Assembly (NCBI GenBank): GCA_011317545.1
Contig: WUJK01000010.1
Location: 1,922,001 to 1,986,000 of the forward strand
DNA length: 64,000 nt
Source: Coniella vitis
Lineage: Eukaryota > Ascomycota > Sordariomycetes > Diaporthales > Schizoparmaceae
Direction of reading: 5' to 3'
Part shown: positions 12,099-24,997 of the stretch, in pieces
How the letters are laid out: every line of letters begins with the position of its first letter
How positions within the stretch are numbered: position 1 is the first letter of the stretch
Translations under genes and position numbers: made by a program
The notes under the pieces: model-generated
What the model saw: the letters and a program-made list of their open reading frames with translations, nothing else
Databases searched by the model: none
What the model was told of the DNA's origin: nothing

Positions 12099-12810
12099 GA
12101 CGCGGTATGCTGCTGGATAATGGCTCGTGTCGTTGATGCCGAAAAGTCTTCAGTTCTGGGTTATCCTATTTGGAATGCGATGTATACATAGCACTATGCA
12201 TATACTGAAGAGCTTCACCAGGAACGACAAACAATTAATCTCGGGATATAGTCAAGTATAGTCTCATCTTGCGGCGATATCGTAGCTCAGGCAATATGCC
12301 AGCTTGCTATACATAGTATCAAGATGACACCCGACTCGGCCGAAAGAGGACGCACATATAACAGTAATAAACGTGCTTTCGAGGCTGGCTCTTATATAGT
12401 TCTTGTCCTCACACTCACGGACCAAAACATTGAACAGCCCCTGCTACTACGAAGACTGACAGGCCCAGTGACAAGGTGAATGAATACCGCTGCCCTCGTG
12501 TTCTTGTGCACCCTAGTGTGAGCCGGCTTCTGTCCAAAACAGCCACGTTGGGTTTTCTGTTTCTGTCGCTGTCTCTGTCTCTGTCAGATAAGTTTGGGCC
12601 ATGTTTGGGCTATAATAAAAAAAACCTTATTTATTATTTACAGTGGTATACAGCTGAGAGTCAATGGTAACGCCCATCTGTGACTTTTGAACAACAACAG
12701 CAGGCCTATTTTGTCAACCTATCAAGTCTTTGTGGGGCCCGTTTTATACGACGTAGTGATGAATAAGGCTTAGCGCCCCTCGGTACGTACCGCCGTTGAG
12801 AAACTTACGG

Positions 12811-13195
12811 GTATTTTCGCGTTGATCTTTCACCCTAACCCTGATTTTTGCAACAAATCTTACGCATAGATCCTTGCAAAGCCTGTACCCTAACCCTTGC
12901 AGCTGCAGTCAGTACATACGGGGCAGAGATTAGTACACAAGTGAATTCCATCCTCCCAAATCGGTGCCGAGCGGGACGATTGATGACATTTCCAGCTAAG
13001 GTTAGCGACATATATATACTATACTACTTATAGTATGTATTATAGTTGCAGGCCGAAATATTCAAGCTATATTACGTTACGTATAAGTGGGGCAGCGCGT
13101 TTTCTACTAGATACGTGCCGGTTTTATCGCAAACTTACGCACTCTTACCGGCGACTCTCTCACCCTAACCCCAAATCTTACAGCAAACTTACAGC
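12811..13195. repeat. Diverged direct repeat with CTTAC and CCCTAACCC motifs
   Basis: Two related modules 320 bases apart. Each runs AAACTTACG, then about 20 variable bases, then CTxTCACCCTAACCC, then AAATCTTACxxC (12811-12866 and 13131-13182). The second is followed by another AAACTTACAGC. A third CCCTAACCC lies between them at about 12888. The spacing and repeated subterminal-like motifs would suit the ends of a non-autonomous transposon, but I found no convincing terminal inverted repeat. Confidence 0.45.
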
Positions 13196-14671
13196 CTAAT
13201 TACCCCTCCCACTATAGTACTAAGTATTTTGTACTTGGCCGAGCCTCTCCACACCCACCTCGGTAAAACATCAGGCACTGGCACACCACCACCACCAAGA
13301 AAACCAAGATTCCAACCCCACACAGCCGCCCAGCCGCCCCAGTCAAGCAGAATGCGGGACGTCACCGTCCTCCACTTTTTCCCGCTCGGATGGCTCGGGA
13401 ATCAGTCTTGACAGGGGCCCGGGAGTGGGTTGAGAGAAAGGGGGGGGCTCCATAAAGTGGTACATGATTTTTCTTTTCTCTCAAAAAAACCAAGGCATAG
13501 ACGAGACCTCGTGACTTCCTTGGTAGGAGGCAGGCTGGCACGCCATAAAGATGGTAATATCGGTGATGTTATTATTATTGTTGTTCTTGTTGTTCTCGAA
13601 CGAAGCAGTATTACCGGTTATTGGCTTACCAGGGTTTGCAGTCAGACGATGCCAGATGAGCAAAGATGAGGAGAGGATGAGAAATCAAGGCTCTTCGTTT
13701 TATTCTTTGTCTCTGCTTATTTTGAGAACTTTGTGGAAAGACCTGGATGACATACTATATGCAAGTACATGGTAAAAATGTGAGGATTAAACACGGAGCC
13801 AAAGGAAAAAAAAAACGGTCGGGCCTTTTTGTCTTTGTCTTGTCTTGTCATTTTTGTTTTTTAACCCGTTGTTTTACTATGGTATTGCCACTAGAATGGA
13901 TTTTGTACTCTCTGCCCGTTTCCCGTCATCCAAAACCTTCTCTCGTTCCCGTCCCAGCCGAACAGGCTAAGCCCCGTTTCAAGCCCTCCAAAGCGACAAA
14001 GAAGAAGAAGAAGAAGAAGAACAAGATGAAAGAAGAAGGTCTGAGGCATCGATTGATAGCATGACCAGTTCATGGAGACAAACATTTAGTATACTATGTA
14101 AGTTCGACGAATATCACTTACCACTCAAAAAAAAAAGAAACAAAGAAAAAAGAAAAGAAGAGAAATACAAAAAAAAAAAATACACAATCCTCGGACAATC
14201 TCTCGCCCGTCGACCATCGGATGCGAAAATCAAATCGACGTGAACTGACTGCTGGACGGGAAAAGACCAGCCAACCGTTTTGTGCTATTCCCGCTGTCGA
14301 AGCTTTTCTATTTGAAAGGGGGGGGGGTTATTCTTTTTTTTCATGTCAACCACACCCCTCCAATATATAAGTAATCTGGGGCTTGCAGCGATCGACATAG
14401 ATGGGCTTTTTACTATGTATAGCCAGCCGAGCTACCCATAGTGCTCAAAGCTACTGTATGCCAAGGCACGTACACAGCCTTGCGGGAAAGGTAAAGTTAA
14501 GAAGAGAGAGGAAAACAAAACAAAAGAAAGAGATATTGATGTCTAAGTGGCAGCACCATCGAAAGATATTTCGAAATACATGTGTTGGGCAGGGAAAGTT
14601 TTTGCTTGTCATTGATGGGAGCAATAAGACAAGAATACGTCACATTTAGTAGTAAATATGCTTACCTTTTA

Positions 14672-14699
14672 CAAGCAAGCAAGCAAGCAAGCAAGCAAG
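14672..14699. repeat. (CAAG)7 microsatellite
   Basis: Seven exact tandem CAAG units in the intergenic region. Confidence 0.95.
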
Positions 14700-16175
14700 G
14701 AAACGAAAAATAATTAAGCGAGTACAGAATACCCAGGCCCAGGGGAACAAGCCCCCCTCCCCAGCCCCGGGATGGACGGGAGGATCGGGATATATGTACT
14801 GTTTCTGCCTTGTGTTTGCGTGCGTGCGTGCGTTATGGGGTACATGACACAACACACATATTGTTTTAATACAAGAATTGGTGTAAGGTACGAAATCCCC
14901 CGATTGGTTGCCGTATGCAGAGAGTCACTACGTAGTAGTCGGTTGTCTTTTTGTGGCACGTCAAGCCCTGGCCGTATACATAATATAGAGGATTCTTACA
15001 TAGTAGTGACAGCACTCTATATGTGTGTTTTGTTCTTTCTCTTGACTTCCAAGGAGTTCCACTAAGTGGCCTGCGTAAAAAGTCCTGTAATTTGGATTGT
15101 TGTCGAAGGTGTGTTACCTAATCAGAGTGTAGAAGTATAACCAAGCAGATAAACATATATATAAATAACGATTGATAGCAGTGAAGATACAAAGTCTGCT
15201 CACCTCACCCCACCTCATCACACCATTCAGGGCTACTGAAAGCAAACATACAGGTATACTACGTAGATCACCAATGTAGAATGTACTTGTCATTTAACTA
15301 ATATATCCTAAAGAGGAAAGAAAGAAAGAAATAAATAAAAAAGGAGAAGAAAAACAAAAGGAAACAACCCCCCCCCCATGGGAACGGAACGTGTGGACTG
15401 ACTTCCTGCCCGACCTGCAGCATTGCCGCACTGCAGCCTGCCGCCTTGTCCTAGCACACACCCGCCCCCCTCCCCATGGCACGGCTTGGCGGGCTGAAAG
15501 CGACGAGCTTGGTCTTGGCGTAAGAGGGAGACCAAAGGGGTTTTGAATAAGGGTGGGTGGGTGTGTATGTGTGTTTGTCTGAGCTGAGAGAGTTGGTGTA
15601 TGAGTTGAGTTGTGGTTAGTAAACAAGTGTGGTAAAGGTGGGAGCAGTACGCTACTCTTTTGAGCGTTAGCAGCGTCAAAAGTGCTCTTGATGAAGAGTG
15701 TTGTTATTGTGGACATGTGTGAGCATTTGTAGTTTCGATGAGCGTACAAAATGAATACAAAATCGAATTGATAATCAACTGAAGTCGGCATGAAATTGTG
15801 AATTTTAATGATCACGAGTCTCTCCCAGATTATCAAGACATCATATCACATTCACTTAACCTTTTTTCAAGACAAGTCGGACACGAAAGTGTAGCTCCAC
15901 GCGGGATTTGGTTTCACTCATTAGATAGGACAAACGCCTATTTTCCCACTACCACGTTCCAACCCTCTCCAACCCCCATCTTCGCAGCCGCTTCGTCGAT
16001 ATCATGTACAAAGTATGGTATGAACATTAAACTTGGGAGGATTCTTTTTGTCAAGACGAAAAAGGAAAAACGCAGAAAAAACATGACGGGGAGAAAAGAA
16101 ATTGGCATGTCTCCATCCCGAGCCGTCAAAAGATATCGTCACCAGACACGAGCTTTTAGAATACAATTATAGAAT

Positions 16176-16718
16176 CTAAAAGTTGGCCAGGACAGCAGCA
16201 CCACCAAACAGAGCACCGAGACCGATGGCAGCGGTCTGGACGGGACCGGCGTTGGCGGAGCTGGCGGAGCTCGACGCCGACGAGGCGGAGCTGGCGCCGC
16301 TGCTAGTGGCAGAGGAGACGGCAGAGCTGGCGCTGGAGGAGAGCGAGGCCAGCGCAGAAGAGATAGAGCTGGCGGCGGAGCCAGTGGCGGTGGCCAGCTC
16401 AGAGCTCAACGAGGCCTGGGCACTTCCGACGCTCGAGGTGATGGAGTACACCTCGGACGACACCTCGCTGCTCACGGACGACAGGGCGCTGGACACGGCG
16501 GAGCTGATGGACGAGACGACACCGGCAGAGCTGCTGGCACTGCTTGCAGCAGACGAGGCAGAGGAAGCGGCCGAGTCGGTGGTGGTTTGGGCCTAGTAAG
16601 AACGAGTAAGAATGTTAGCATGTTGATGGAATGACAGGAGTGTGATGGCAGAAAATAATCAGATAAAACGTACCAGAGCCGCAGAGGCGAAGGCGAGGAC
16701 GACGGCGGAGAAACGCAT
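16176..16718 (-). CDS. Serine-rich secreted GPI-anchored-type wall protein
   Basis: Exon 1 is 16718-16674 and exon 2 is 16592-16176, separated by an 81-base intron (GTACGT...ACTAG); 153 residues. The intron falls at the end of the signal peptide (MRFSAVVLAFASAAL). The mature part is almost wholly Ser/Ala with Thr, Val and Glu in short periodic blocks (SSVSSEVSSEVYS, SSASSAVSSATSS). The C terminus, NAGPVQTAAIGLGALFGGAA, has the small omega-site region and hydrophobic tail of a GPI attachment signal. Such proteins are usually heavily O-mannosylated and bound to plasma membrane or cell wall. No catalytic domain is present. A TATA-like TATAAG lies about 180 bases upstream on the minus strand (near 16897). 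Specific role unknown. Confidence 0.85.
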
Positions 16719-19200
16719 TTTGATGGTTTTGACGAGTTGAGAAAAGCCTTAGGCAAAGTTGTTTGGTTAGATTGGTGGATAGTGTGGTGTGGGAGGCGTT
16801 GGAGGCTGGTATCACAGGACGAAGTAGCTGAGGTAGAGCAATGATATGGGACCAAGGCACACGACCACGGCTTGGGAGGACGGCGGGAACTCTGCCCTCT
16901 TATACCTCGAAAGACGACCCATTGTCATTCCCCAAAGGCGTCCAGTTTGGGGCGCATGGACGTCAGCTTCCCAGATTTTCCCATCCCACAGCTTCCCAAG
17001 CCGGGCCCCGGTCTCACCATCGCGTGGTGCTAATAAACTTGCTTTAGATGGAGGAAGCAGTGGTGACATGATCCAATGGCTGGGGGGCTGGGACCACTCT
17101 TACACACGGACGCACAAAGTCCGGGGTGCTGCCTTGCGAGATCTGGAAGCCCGCCCCCGATCTGCGTCCTGCTGCTCTGGTATGTATCTACGAAGTATAT
17201 GGAAGCGAGAAGACAGCTGAGATGGTACACTGTACTCGTGTGCTGGCGCTGTACTGTACTGCACTGTATTGTACGGTCAAGGGTAATGGCAGCGGTTGTG
17301 ATGGCTCGGGACGGGTGCTGAAAAGTGCTGGGTGGCGCCGACAGTACTTGGCCAAGCCCCCTTCCTCCTCTTATTACCCCGTCTCGTCTGGCCGATCGAG
17401 GGCTCCCTCTTTTTCCAATTCATCGAGCCTCCTTGCTCCAGACAAGCACTGCCAGGCAAGGTCCCCTCGCGATTCCCCCCAAGCACAGGTGGCCTGGCCC
17501 GATGGACAGGGTCAGCAGCCTCGCCCTGGCCTGACAAATGAGCCATAACAAAAGGTGGAGCCCAGCAGCTGGATGGAGCGCTACATAGTCCAGACGTCTG
17601 CATTATTAAAAATCGGTAGAGCGTTCTTGCCAGAGCCCCTCAGAGCAGCTTGTCTTCTGCCAGTCAGGCCAGCCTAGCAGTCTGGGTCAAACAGGCTTTT
17701 CCCACCGGTCCAGAACGCCGACATCCTGGCGTTTCGGTAGCAGGAGCACGGCGACAGGGCCAGTATCGAGCTCGACAGGCCGCGCATAATAAAAGGGCAA
17801 CCCTGGCTGCGAGACCGCTTTTCCGTCTGTGGGATCAATGGCAAGCCAAAACAAACAGCTGTCCAAGCTCTGCTGCCAAGGCTGCGTTCGCCCCTTTGTG
17901 TCTTGCAACTGTGGATGGGATGGTAGGCTGTCTCACATGTCCATGTCGATAGCAAAGTCTAGTCCTATGTAAACATCAAGTGATCTGTGTATATGCAGGG
18001 TACTCGGGAAAGAAAGGGGCAGTGGACAAAATTGGCAGTATAGAGGGCTGAGAGGGAGGCTGTGAGAGCATAGTCTCATCATGGCAATTGTGGTATTTTG
18101 CCATGAGGAAACCTCTCCCGGGGGTCTTTTTGCTTGCAACAAGCACACACAGCAAAGTACACAAGCCCATAACCTTAAATGAGCGCGCAGGCATCATCCC
18201 CGCGTCAACAGCGTACAGCACGGACTCCGCCACAGACGAAAGCACGGAACCCCGGGAAACAATGACGGCACACGTCGTCATAGCAGGATCTCGCTATGGC
18301 CACAGCTTGGCCTTGTCTCTTGGGAGCAGCTGGTAATGGTAAGCCCAAGCAAGCCCCGGTACATGGTAGCAGACACGGGCCACCGAGGAGGACGGGGAGT
18401 ATTTGTTGGCTGCTTAGACGAAATGACTGGATGGCGAGGTGGAAGAGCATGGATCGAGAAGTGCTGACGACTGACCCCATCATTTGGCCCATGTTGCCAT
18501 GGCCATGGCCAGCAAGATACACGCCGTGTGTGTGTTGAGCACTTCTGGTCCTTGGAGGCGCCTCCTGTGTCACTGTATGTACTTTGGTAGCATCTTCTTG
18601 CGGGTTGTGGTCCAAGCCACGTCAATTTCCTTGGCCGCCTCTCGGCCATTGGTGGATTGGGCTGACTGCAAGCCGCAGTCCTTATGCAGCTTTCGCCCCT
18701 GGGAACTGCATCGATGATCTTGACCCTGGCCGCTCGCCGCTTTTCTTTTCCCCGTTACGTAAAAAGAAAGAAGGTTGTCGCTTGAACTCAATTGCATCAG
18801 CGATCCGGCGATCGTACCCGGTTGAAGCGTGCTGTACCTTTTTTTCTTTCTTCTTCTGCATAGTATCCAAGAAGAGGGCGACAGATTGTGACGGGCTCGT
18901 TACTTGCTTATGATTGGCTTCGTGGTATTTGGTTGCAAGCGGCGATATTCATAATCGAACTGGTGCAAGCAAATCTTGGGTGGTGTTTCTTTCTCTGCCG
19001 TTCACCAAGCAAACGAAGAACATGCCACAGTATGACCAAGCTGGATTATTCTGTGCCTATTCTGATAGGCTGGCACACGCCTCGAAAGTGGTCGCTTATA
19101 GTTCTGAATGCTGTGCCTGCGCGCCGCCATCCATGTAGTGCCATGGACACCAAGTAATAAAGAGTGAAGCAGCAGCAACAAATAAGCAACCTGCTCCCTC
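16719..19200. other. Intergenic region
   Basis: Upstream region of the serine-rich protein gene and downstream region of the NACHT gene. Several overlapping frames of up to about 140 codons exist on both strands, mostly without ATG starts and without recognisable domains. No RNA gene or mobile element was recognised. The end nearest 19200 may hold a small final exon of the NACHT gene (see findings). Confidence 0.45.
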
Positions 19201-22200
19201 TCATAACGTCAGCACGGCTTTACACAAGGGGTGTAAGTTGTTCAAAAAGCACCCCATTTCCAGATAAGGACAACCCTGGACGAAGCACTCACCTACACCC
19301 GACAAGAACACCGTCGGAAAGTCCATGCCGAAGAGGTTCGTTCTCTGCTTCTTCCACGCAGCTTCGAGGATCTTGTTTAACGTTTTGTCCGTAGAAACAT
19401 TTGTCCCGGAGACGGTCACTGCATCCTCTGAGCCATTAATCTCAAAGTCTTGTTTTTCGTGCGCCTCTTCAACCACAGGCAGTCGTTCCGCTTCGCCGTG
19501 TGATACAATTGCTTGTATCAGCTTCTTGCACTCATCGATATCTCGAGCATCCTCGTCAAGTTGTTTCTGTCTCTGGATTCCCTCTGGTATTTTAAGCCGT
19601 GGATGCTCAGAGTTCTTTCCGTCCCTGATTTCTTGATTGAGTGTTTGAGTCTGTCCAACTTGGCGCTCAAATGCATCCGCCACAATTCTGAGATGCTGCT
19701 CCAAAACATCCTTCAAAGATGCATTCCCCGACGCAGTGCCAAATATGCTTATGAAATACATGATGGTCTTCGCTTGGGGATCGCGAATCCATAGAGGCCT
19801 CTGGATCCGTTGCCCATCTTCGTTGTCTGCAGTAATCATCTTGAGCCAGAAGTCAGTGCCCAATCCACCTAGGCTAAGCATGCGATTCGTCTTCCCGCGA
19901 AGTAAACTTTGTTTCGGGCGTGACCACCAGCAGAACTGAATGTCCTTGACATCCATCGTGCCGTATCGGGTTAGTATCCAGTAGAACTCTTTGAGACGAT
20001 TGCGGCATTGTTGGAGACTGTGGTTGATGTGGGAGATCTGCAGGCTTATAAGCAGCACAACAACCGCGTGCGACAAGACAGTCCCTTTGAACGACGTTCT
20101 GCCGCCAAAATAACCCGCCTCTAAGATATCATGAACAGAAACCCACCCGGCTTCTACCAGAGCCCTGACCGATGACAGAGACGTATCCACATGGACAAAG
20201 CATTTTTCGAGAATATGTCGTCTCCACTCTACGTGTCTCCCAAGCCATTCATAATATGGCCTGCATCGAGCCCAAGCCAGATACCACTGTGTCTTTTCAC
20301 ATACAGCTGTGCCCAAAACCGAGACGATATGCTTTGTCAAGCCAACAGGACATGGGAGGTCTCCCGAAATTTCGTGATCCTTGGTCTGGTCTCTCTCCCA
20401 GAAGCAGAGCCTTTGACCTCGTACCAGGGAGGTTTCGAGAACTTCCAGCACACACATTTCGCCATGGGTAATTGGCTCCGCGTCTCGGCTAAGATCCAAA
20501 TATATTAGAGCTGCACGTAACCCGAAGTCCCATTTTGCCCAGAAAAAATCGTCCCGGAGAGGAATTATCTGTGCGGCTCGAGCAAGTGATTGCCACAGCA
20601 ATACTCTACCATGTTTCACCAAAGTGGTATTACAATCAATCCCGAAGAGCTTCAAGTTGCCGTGTTCAAAGAGGTCGTATACTGATCTATGGACAAATAC
20701 AAGACTTGGTAAAAGACCCAAATCCATTCTGACATCGTCTTTCGTCTCATGGAAGGGGTCGCGTACAGTCGTTAGCAAACCCTTGCATAGAGTAGGAAGG
20801 CGCGACTTGAATCGTTTTACTTGCGCCAAAGCTTGATCGATATCCATGGCGCTATACTGAAAAGGCTCAGACGTGGTAGCATGTGTGGCCACGCAGTCCC
20901 GAATGGTTGAGGCTTCAAGAAGGGTGAATTCTAAGGCAGACAGGTGGTCATCGGAAATGTAGCGCGCCGCGTGGACTACAGTTGTCACCGCAAAGACGGC
21001 AGCCGCCTCGTGGCGGTAGGATTCTGGGATCTGGCCAATGATCTCCTTGAGAAATTCGTCCAACTCCTTACTATGTGTTTTGACCACGTTCCGCAGGTCC
21101 TCGAGATCTTGACTGTCGTCGAGAAGCTGTAGCATTTGCCCGATGATGAGAACGACCCAGAGAAACACGCCTTCGGCTGTTTGAACAATGTCATCGATCA
21201 ATTGGTCACATCCAGCTTTAGGGTATGTGCTGAAATAAGGATGTTCCCATAAACGCCTTGACGCAAGTTCCATGACATCTTTCCTTGTGACAAGATGTAA
21301 ACGAAGTCGCTGATATGGCGAAAATGTGTTCAAGAAGGCATTGTCCTCGCGGCTGGCCACACATATTTTGATGTTGTTATTATTGGCACACCAGGACCTA
21401 ATTTCTCGTGCAATCTCAGAATGTGTCTGAGTGTCGTTGAACTCGTCCAATCCGTCAATCAGGAGAAAGATCTTGGCTTGGCCAACAAGTCGCGTGGACA
21501 ACAAGGTCCTGAGAACCTCTCGCAGTGCTCCCATGTCGCTTTCGAGCTTGAATTGCGGTGCGTCACTGTTGAGAGCACCAAAGTTTTGTGGTCTCCAGCA
21601 ATCAGGAAATACCCGTCGTATATGTTCCGGAACTTGTGTCAAGATTTGGTGTAGCAGTGATCGCACGAGTCCGTCAAATCTATTCTGCAGCGGATGAGCA
21701 TCGGCGATTTTCCACACAAAGAAGCTCGCTCTGAGGAGGCTTCTGTGATCGGCCCGAGCCCAGGCTTGCAGTTGGTCCTCTGTCTCTGGAGATTTCTCAA
21801 TGAACTTCATCAGTGTACTCTTGCCACTGCCTGGTTTCCCGGTGAAATGGTAGACACCATTGCCTGTACACAGCCACTTTGAGAAGGAGATATTGAGTTC
21901 CGGGTGATCTTCCGGGATAGAGTCCTCTGTGGTACACCATTTGAAAGTATCGCCGACAGCATCACTCATATTTCTTTGTCGCGACTCCATCCCTGGGAAT
22001 ACCAGGGCGTCCAATATTGCGGTTTGATTGCGTTTTTCCCGGTTGGATGTTGAGTTTGCATCGCGATAATCGCCGAGGAATGACTGAAGTGAGTCAAGGT
22101 TTGCTCGTTGTGATTCATGTATGAGCTGCTCGACCAAGTTCCGAAGGATTCGTAGATGGTTGGAAGTCTCTTGTGAAACTTGCATCAAGATGCCAAAGTT

Positions 22201-22821
22201 ATTGCTGGTCTCGAGTCTGGTGAACGGAGCACGGTCAGTCGTTGATTGGTTATAGCGTTGTGTCCCGAGATTCATTCAGGAATATACACACCTGAAGAGG
22301 GCATCATTGACAGCTGTGATGCAGAACTCCCATTTTGTTCGCAGGGCCTCAATTTCCTCGGCCTTCCAAACCGTAACCACGCTTGCCCTGATGACTTGCA
22401 CAAGTGATGGGCCTTTGTCTCTTGCCGCCCCGCGGCCGCCAATCTTGCCCAAGGCTTTGCGAAGGCTGCCCAATGGCTTGCTCTGCTCGTCTCGTGGGCG
22501 AGCTGTGGCTTTTGAGAGTATTTTGCTGATACTTGCGCCTAGTCCCTCACACCGAGTGACGGCATTCTGCAAGGCTTCCTCTGCATCTTTATCGACCTGA
22601 GGACCTGCTAAAGAGGCACCGTGCGGGCCAATCGTGGACTGGGGCCGCAGTGCGCTCAATTTAGCGCTGAAGTCTTGGACGACTTGCTCGAAGCTGCGTT
22701 TGTCGTTGGTTGCTTCTTTTCCCCCGCGGCGGATCTCGATGGCGGTCGAAATGATTTGGCCCGTGAAGTCGACGAAGCTGAGGACCGCTGAGGTGGTGCC
22801 AATGATTGTTGCAGGGTCCAT
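19201..22821 (-). CDS. NACHT-domain STAND NTPase (fungal NLR-like protein)
   Basis: Exons 22821-22292 and 22216-19201 joined over a 75-base intron (GTGTGT...CACCAG) give 1181 residues. The start MDPATIIGTTSAVLSFVDF is the usual opening of the helical N-terminal domain of fungal STAND proteins, so it is preferred over an earlier in-frame start near 22968. The NACHT NTPase has Walker A GKPGSGKST at 303-311 and Walker B LLIDGLDEF at 428-436, followed by the CVASRE-type sensor motif. Residues after about 650 show no ankyrin, WD40 or TPR repeats; the C-terminal half is unassigned. Proteins of this class act as intracellular recognition switches in heterokaryon incompatibility or immunity-like responses; the trigger here is unknown. 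A strong GTGAGT donor 90 bases before the stop leaves the true C terminus uncertain. Confidence 0.9.
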
Positions 22822-24997
22822 CGTCGATGACAGGAGTCGGCGAGTGTTGTTACTCCAGACGCCAGTAACAGGTCTCTGAGGTGATGGGTTCAAGGTTTCG
22901 GCGAAAGGCTGAAGAGTCGAGGCGTCTGTGGAGAGGGGTTCTCGTCGGAGGGGATGTCCAGGCCTCAAAAGCTAGATGCGGCTTACGTCCGCTATCATTG
23001 GTTCTGCCGTCGAATGCATGGCTGAGCGGCGGCTAGGTTGAAGAAGCGCAGGTCAGCACCTGAATGGTTCGCCTCAGGGCGCACTCATGCAGTCACTTAC
23101 AAGGCATTGTGGCTTCGACAAAGGCTCAGAGAAAAGCCAGAGCATGTGATCAGGCACGGCGCGCAACGACTTCACCGTTCCCATCGCTATATCTGAATAC
23201 GTCGGTGCTTTTTGGTTGGCATGGTGAGCATACAGCTTTGGTTCCAAGCTTGCGTGGTGGGCAAGTTGGAGGTTTAGAAAGAGCAGCCCCTGCCATCTTC
23301 GTAGTACAGCTCCCTCCAACCCCCTGTGCCAGTGCAACTACAGCAGTAGAAGTCCTGTAGACTCTGATACATATCCACTGCAAGCCTGAAGCTTGCTGCA
23401 CCAATGGTCTGCTCTTTTGGGCCCGTCGGGCGGACAGAGACACCATCTTCAACCACCAAGCAACCAGAACCTATCACGCATGCACAACACGCCACACAGG
23501 GCGAGCCTTGCCATGCAGCCAACTTGAGTTGAGCCAGCGCACCCTCCAGTATTAGAGTACTCGACTCGTCGATTTGTGTGATTACGAGACCAATGAGCCA
23601 GTCCGCTTTCTCCCAAGAATATCCACTTCAATACCCAGTTCGGTCGACCTCTCGAGCCAGGCTGCGACAACTCCCTGCGAGCAGCATCCTGCGTCAGCAT
23701 GCTATTACGTGACACGTTGTTTGGCCTCTTCAGCGGCCAGAACCGACCACTAGAGACCCTGGCTTGGCCAAGTGCCAACTACGATGCCCGTTATGGACAC
23801 TATAGTCAGCTGTGCTGACTTGAGCTACGGTGCTTCCGTTGCTGCTCTGCGCGTCTGATAGCACAAGGCAGCCGGCCTTCGAGCACACGCCAGGCTTGGA
23901 AATTGATGAACAAGAGACAAACGACAACGGAGGTTTAACACGAGGGAATATAGCGCGAAAGTGCGACGGGCATGATGGGGGAAGATGCTCGCTATCATTT
24001 CCTACCTGTGCGGCACACATCGGCAGTGGCCACGGCCAGGACACCTCGAGGAGGATCAGTTGTGGCTCGGGTCGCTCACGGTAATCAACTTCTTGGTCCG
24101 TCACAGGGCTTGCTGGAAGAAACTTACACTGACGCCTCTCTTTCGTTCAAGAAGGATGCAAGTCCCCTGGCTTATGCAGCCTGCTACTTGGCCCTCCATC
24201 GACTATTCTAAAATTCCATGAGCGGCCACTCCATGAGCCTAATAACAGCGGCGGACTAGCCGACGATGGTCGACTACACACATAATGTAACACACTCTGG
24301 ACTCTGAAGTTGCAGCACCAATTCTGTATGAAAACCTGAAACATTCACACGACGGACCAGTGCGTGTTCCAGGAATAATGCGACTGCGGAAGCATCCCAC
24401 TTGCGTGCTCGTCCTTTGCCTGGGTGGTAGCATCCTACCACGGCATACTCGCAATCCATCCAGCTCCATGTGGGGAAGCAGAGAGAATGCGACGAGACAA
24501 ACCGAGATTTTACAGCTCTGCAGGACTGCATTGATTGTATTTGCCATCTCGAAGGCGTGTCTTTCGGTGGACGGCCACACGGGCAACCCGTCAGCAGGCA
24601 TGGGAATTCGGCCATGAATACACGACCTGCGTTTCGAAAATTAACTTCTGTCCAGGACCAAGTGGCGACCATAGGATGTGAGCATCACGTCCACACATGC
24701 TGGGCTAGAATAGCAGCGAGGTCGAGACAGCCTTGGAAGACGTATAAATCGCACGCTGGGACATGGATGCTGTCCAACAGCCGACCAACAATCGGCCTTG
24801 TTCTTTCAAGACCCTGACGACCCTTTTGTTTTGCCTGTTGGTTCATGCTCTGGTGGCTTTGATACTCCTTGCCTATTCACTGGACTCTCCCTACCTGTTG
24901 TACAAACGGTATTCTTTGGAATCATCACAAGCTGTTGGCTGCTACTGCTGATACGCTCATTTTATCAATTCGCACCAACTCTCCCCTACCACCAAAA
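22822..24997. other. Intergenic region between divergent NACHT and secreted-protein genes
   Basis: Shared upstream region of two divergently transcribed genes. Short frames only. A TATAAA at 24743-24748 lies about 250 bases before the secreted-protein start. No mobile element seen. Confidence 0.5.

Larger units (their letters stand above)
12099..16175. other. 4-kb intergenic region without recognised genes
   Basis: Contains many short frames but none with an identifiable domain. It holds a diverged direct repeat with CCCTAACCC (12811-13195, listed separately), an (AAG)n run near 14001-14020, a (CAAG)7 tract at 14672-14699, homopolymer runs of A, T, C and G, and a GTGCGTGCGTGCG stretch near 14817. 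The stretch 12990-13080 is AT-rich with TATATA. Could be an old transposon graveyard; I see no intact mobile element. Confidence 0.45.

Noticed and set aside
12811..13195. True telomere or internal telomere array
   Set aside because: Only isolated one-and-a-half-unit CCCTAA motifs, no tandem array.
14672..14699. CRISPR-like array
   Set aside because: Simple tetranucleotide repeat without spacers; the genome is eukaryotic.
16183..16596. Ala/Glu-rich 137-codon frame on the plus strand
   Set aside because: Antisense shadow of the serine-rich wall protein.
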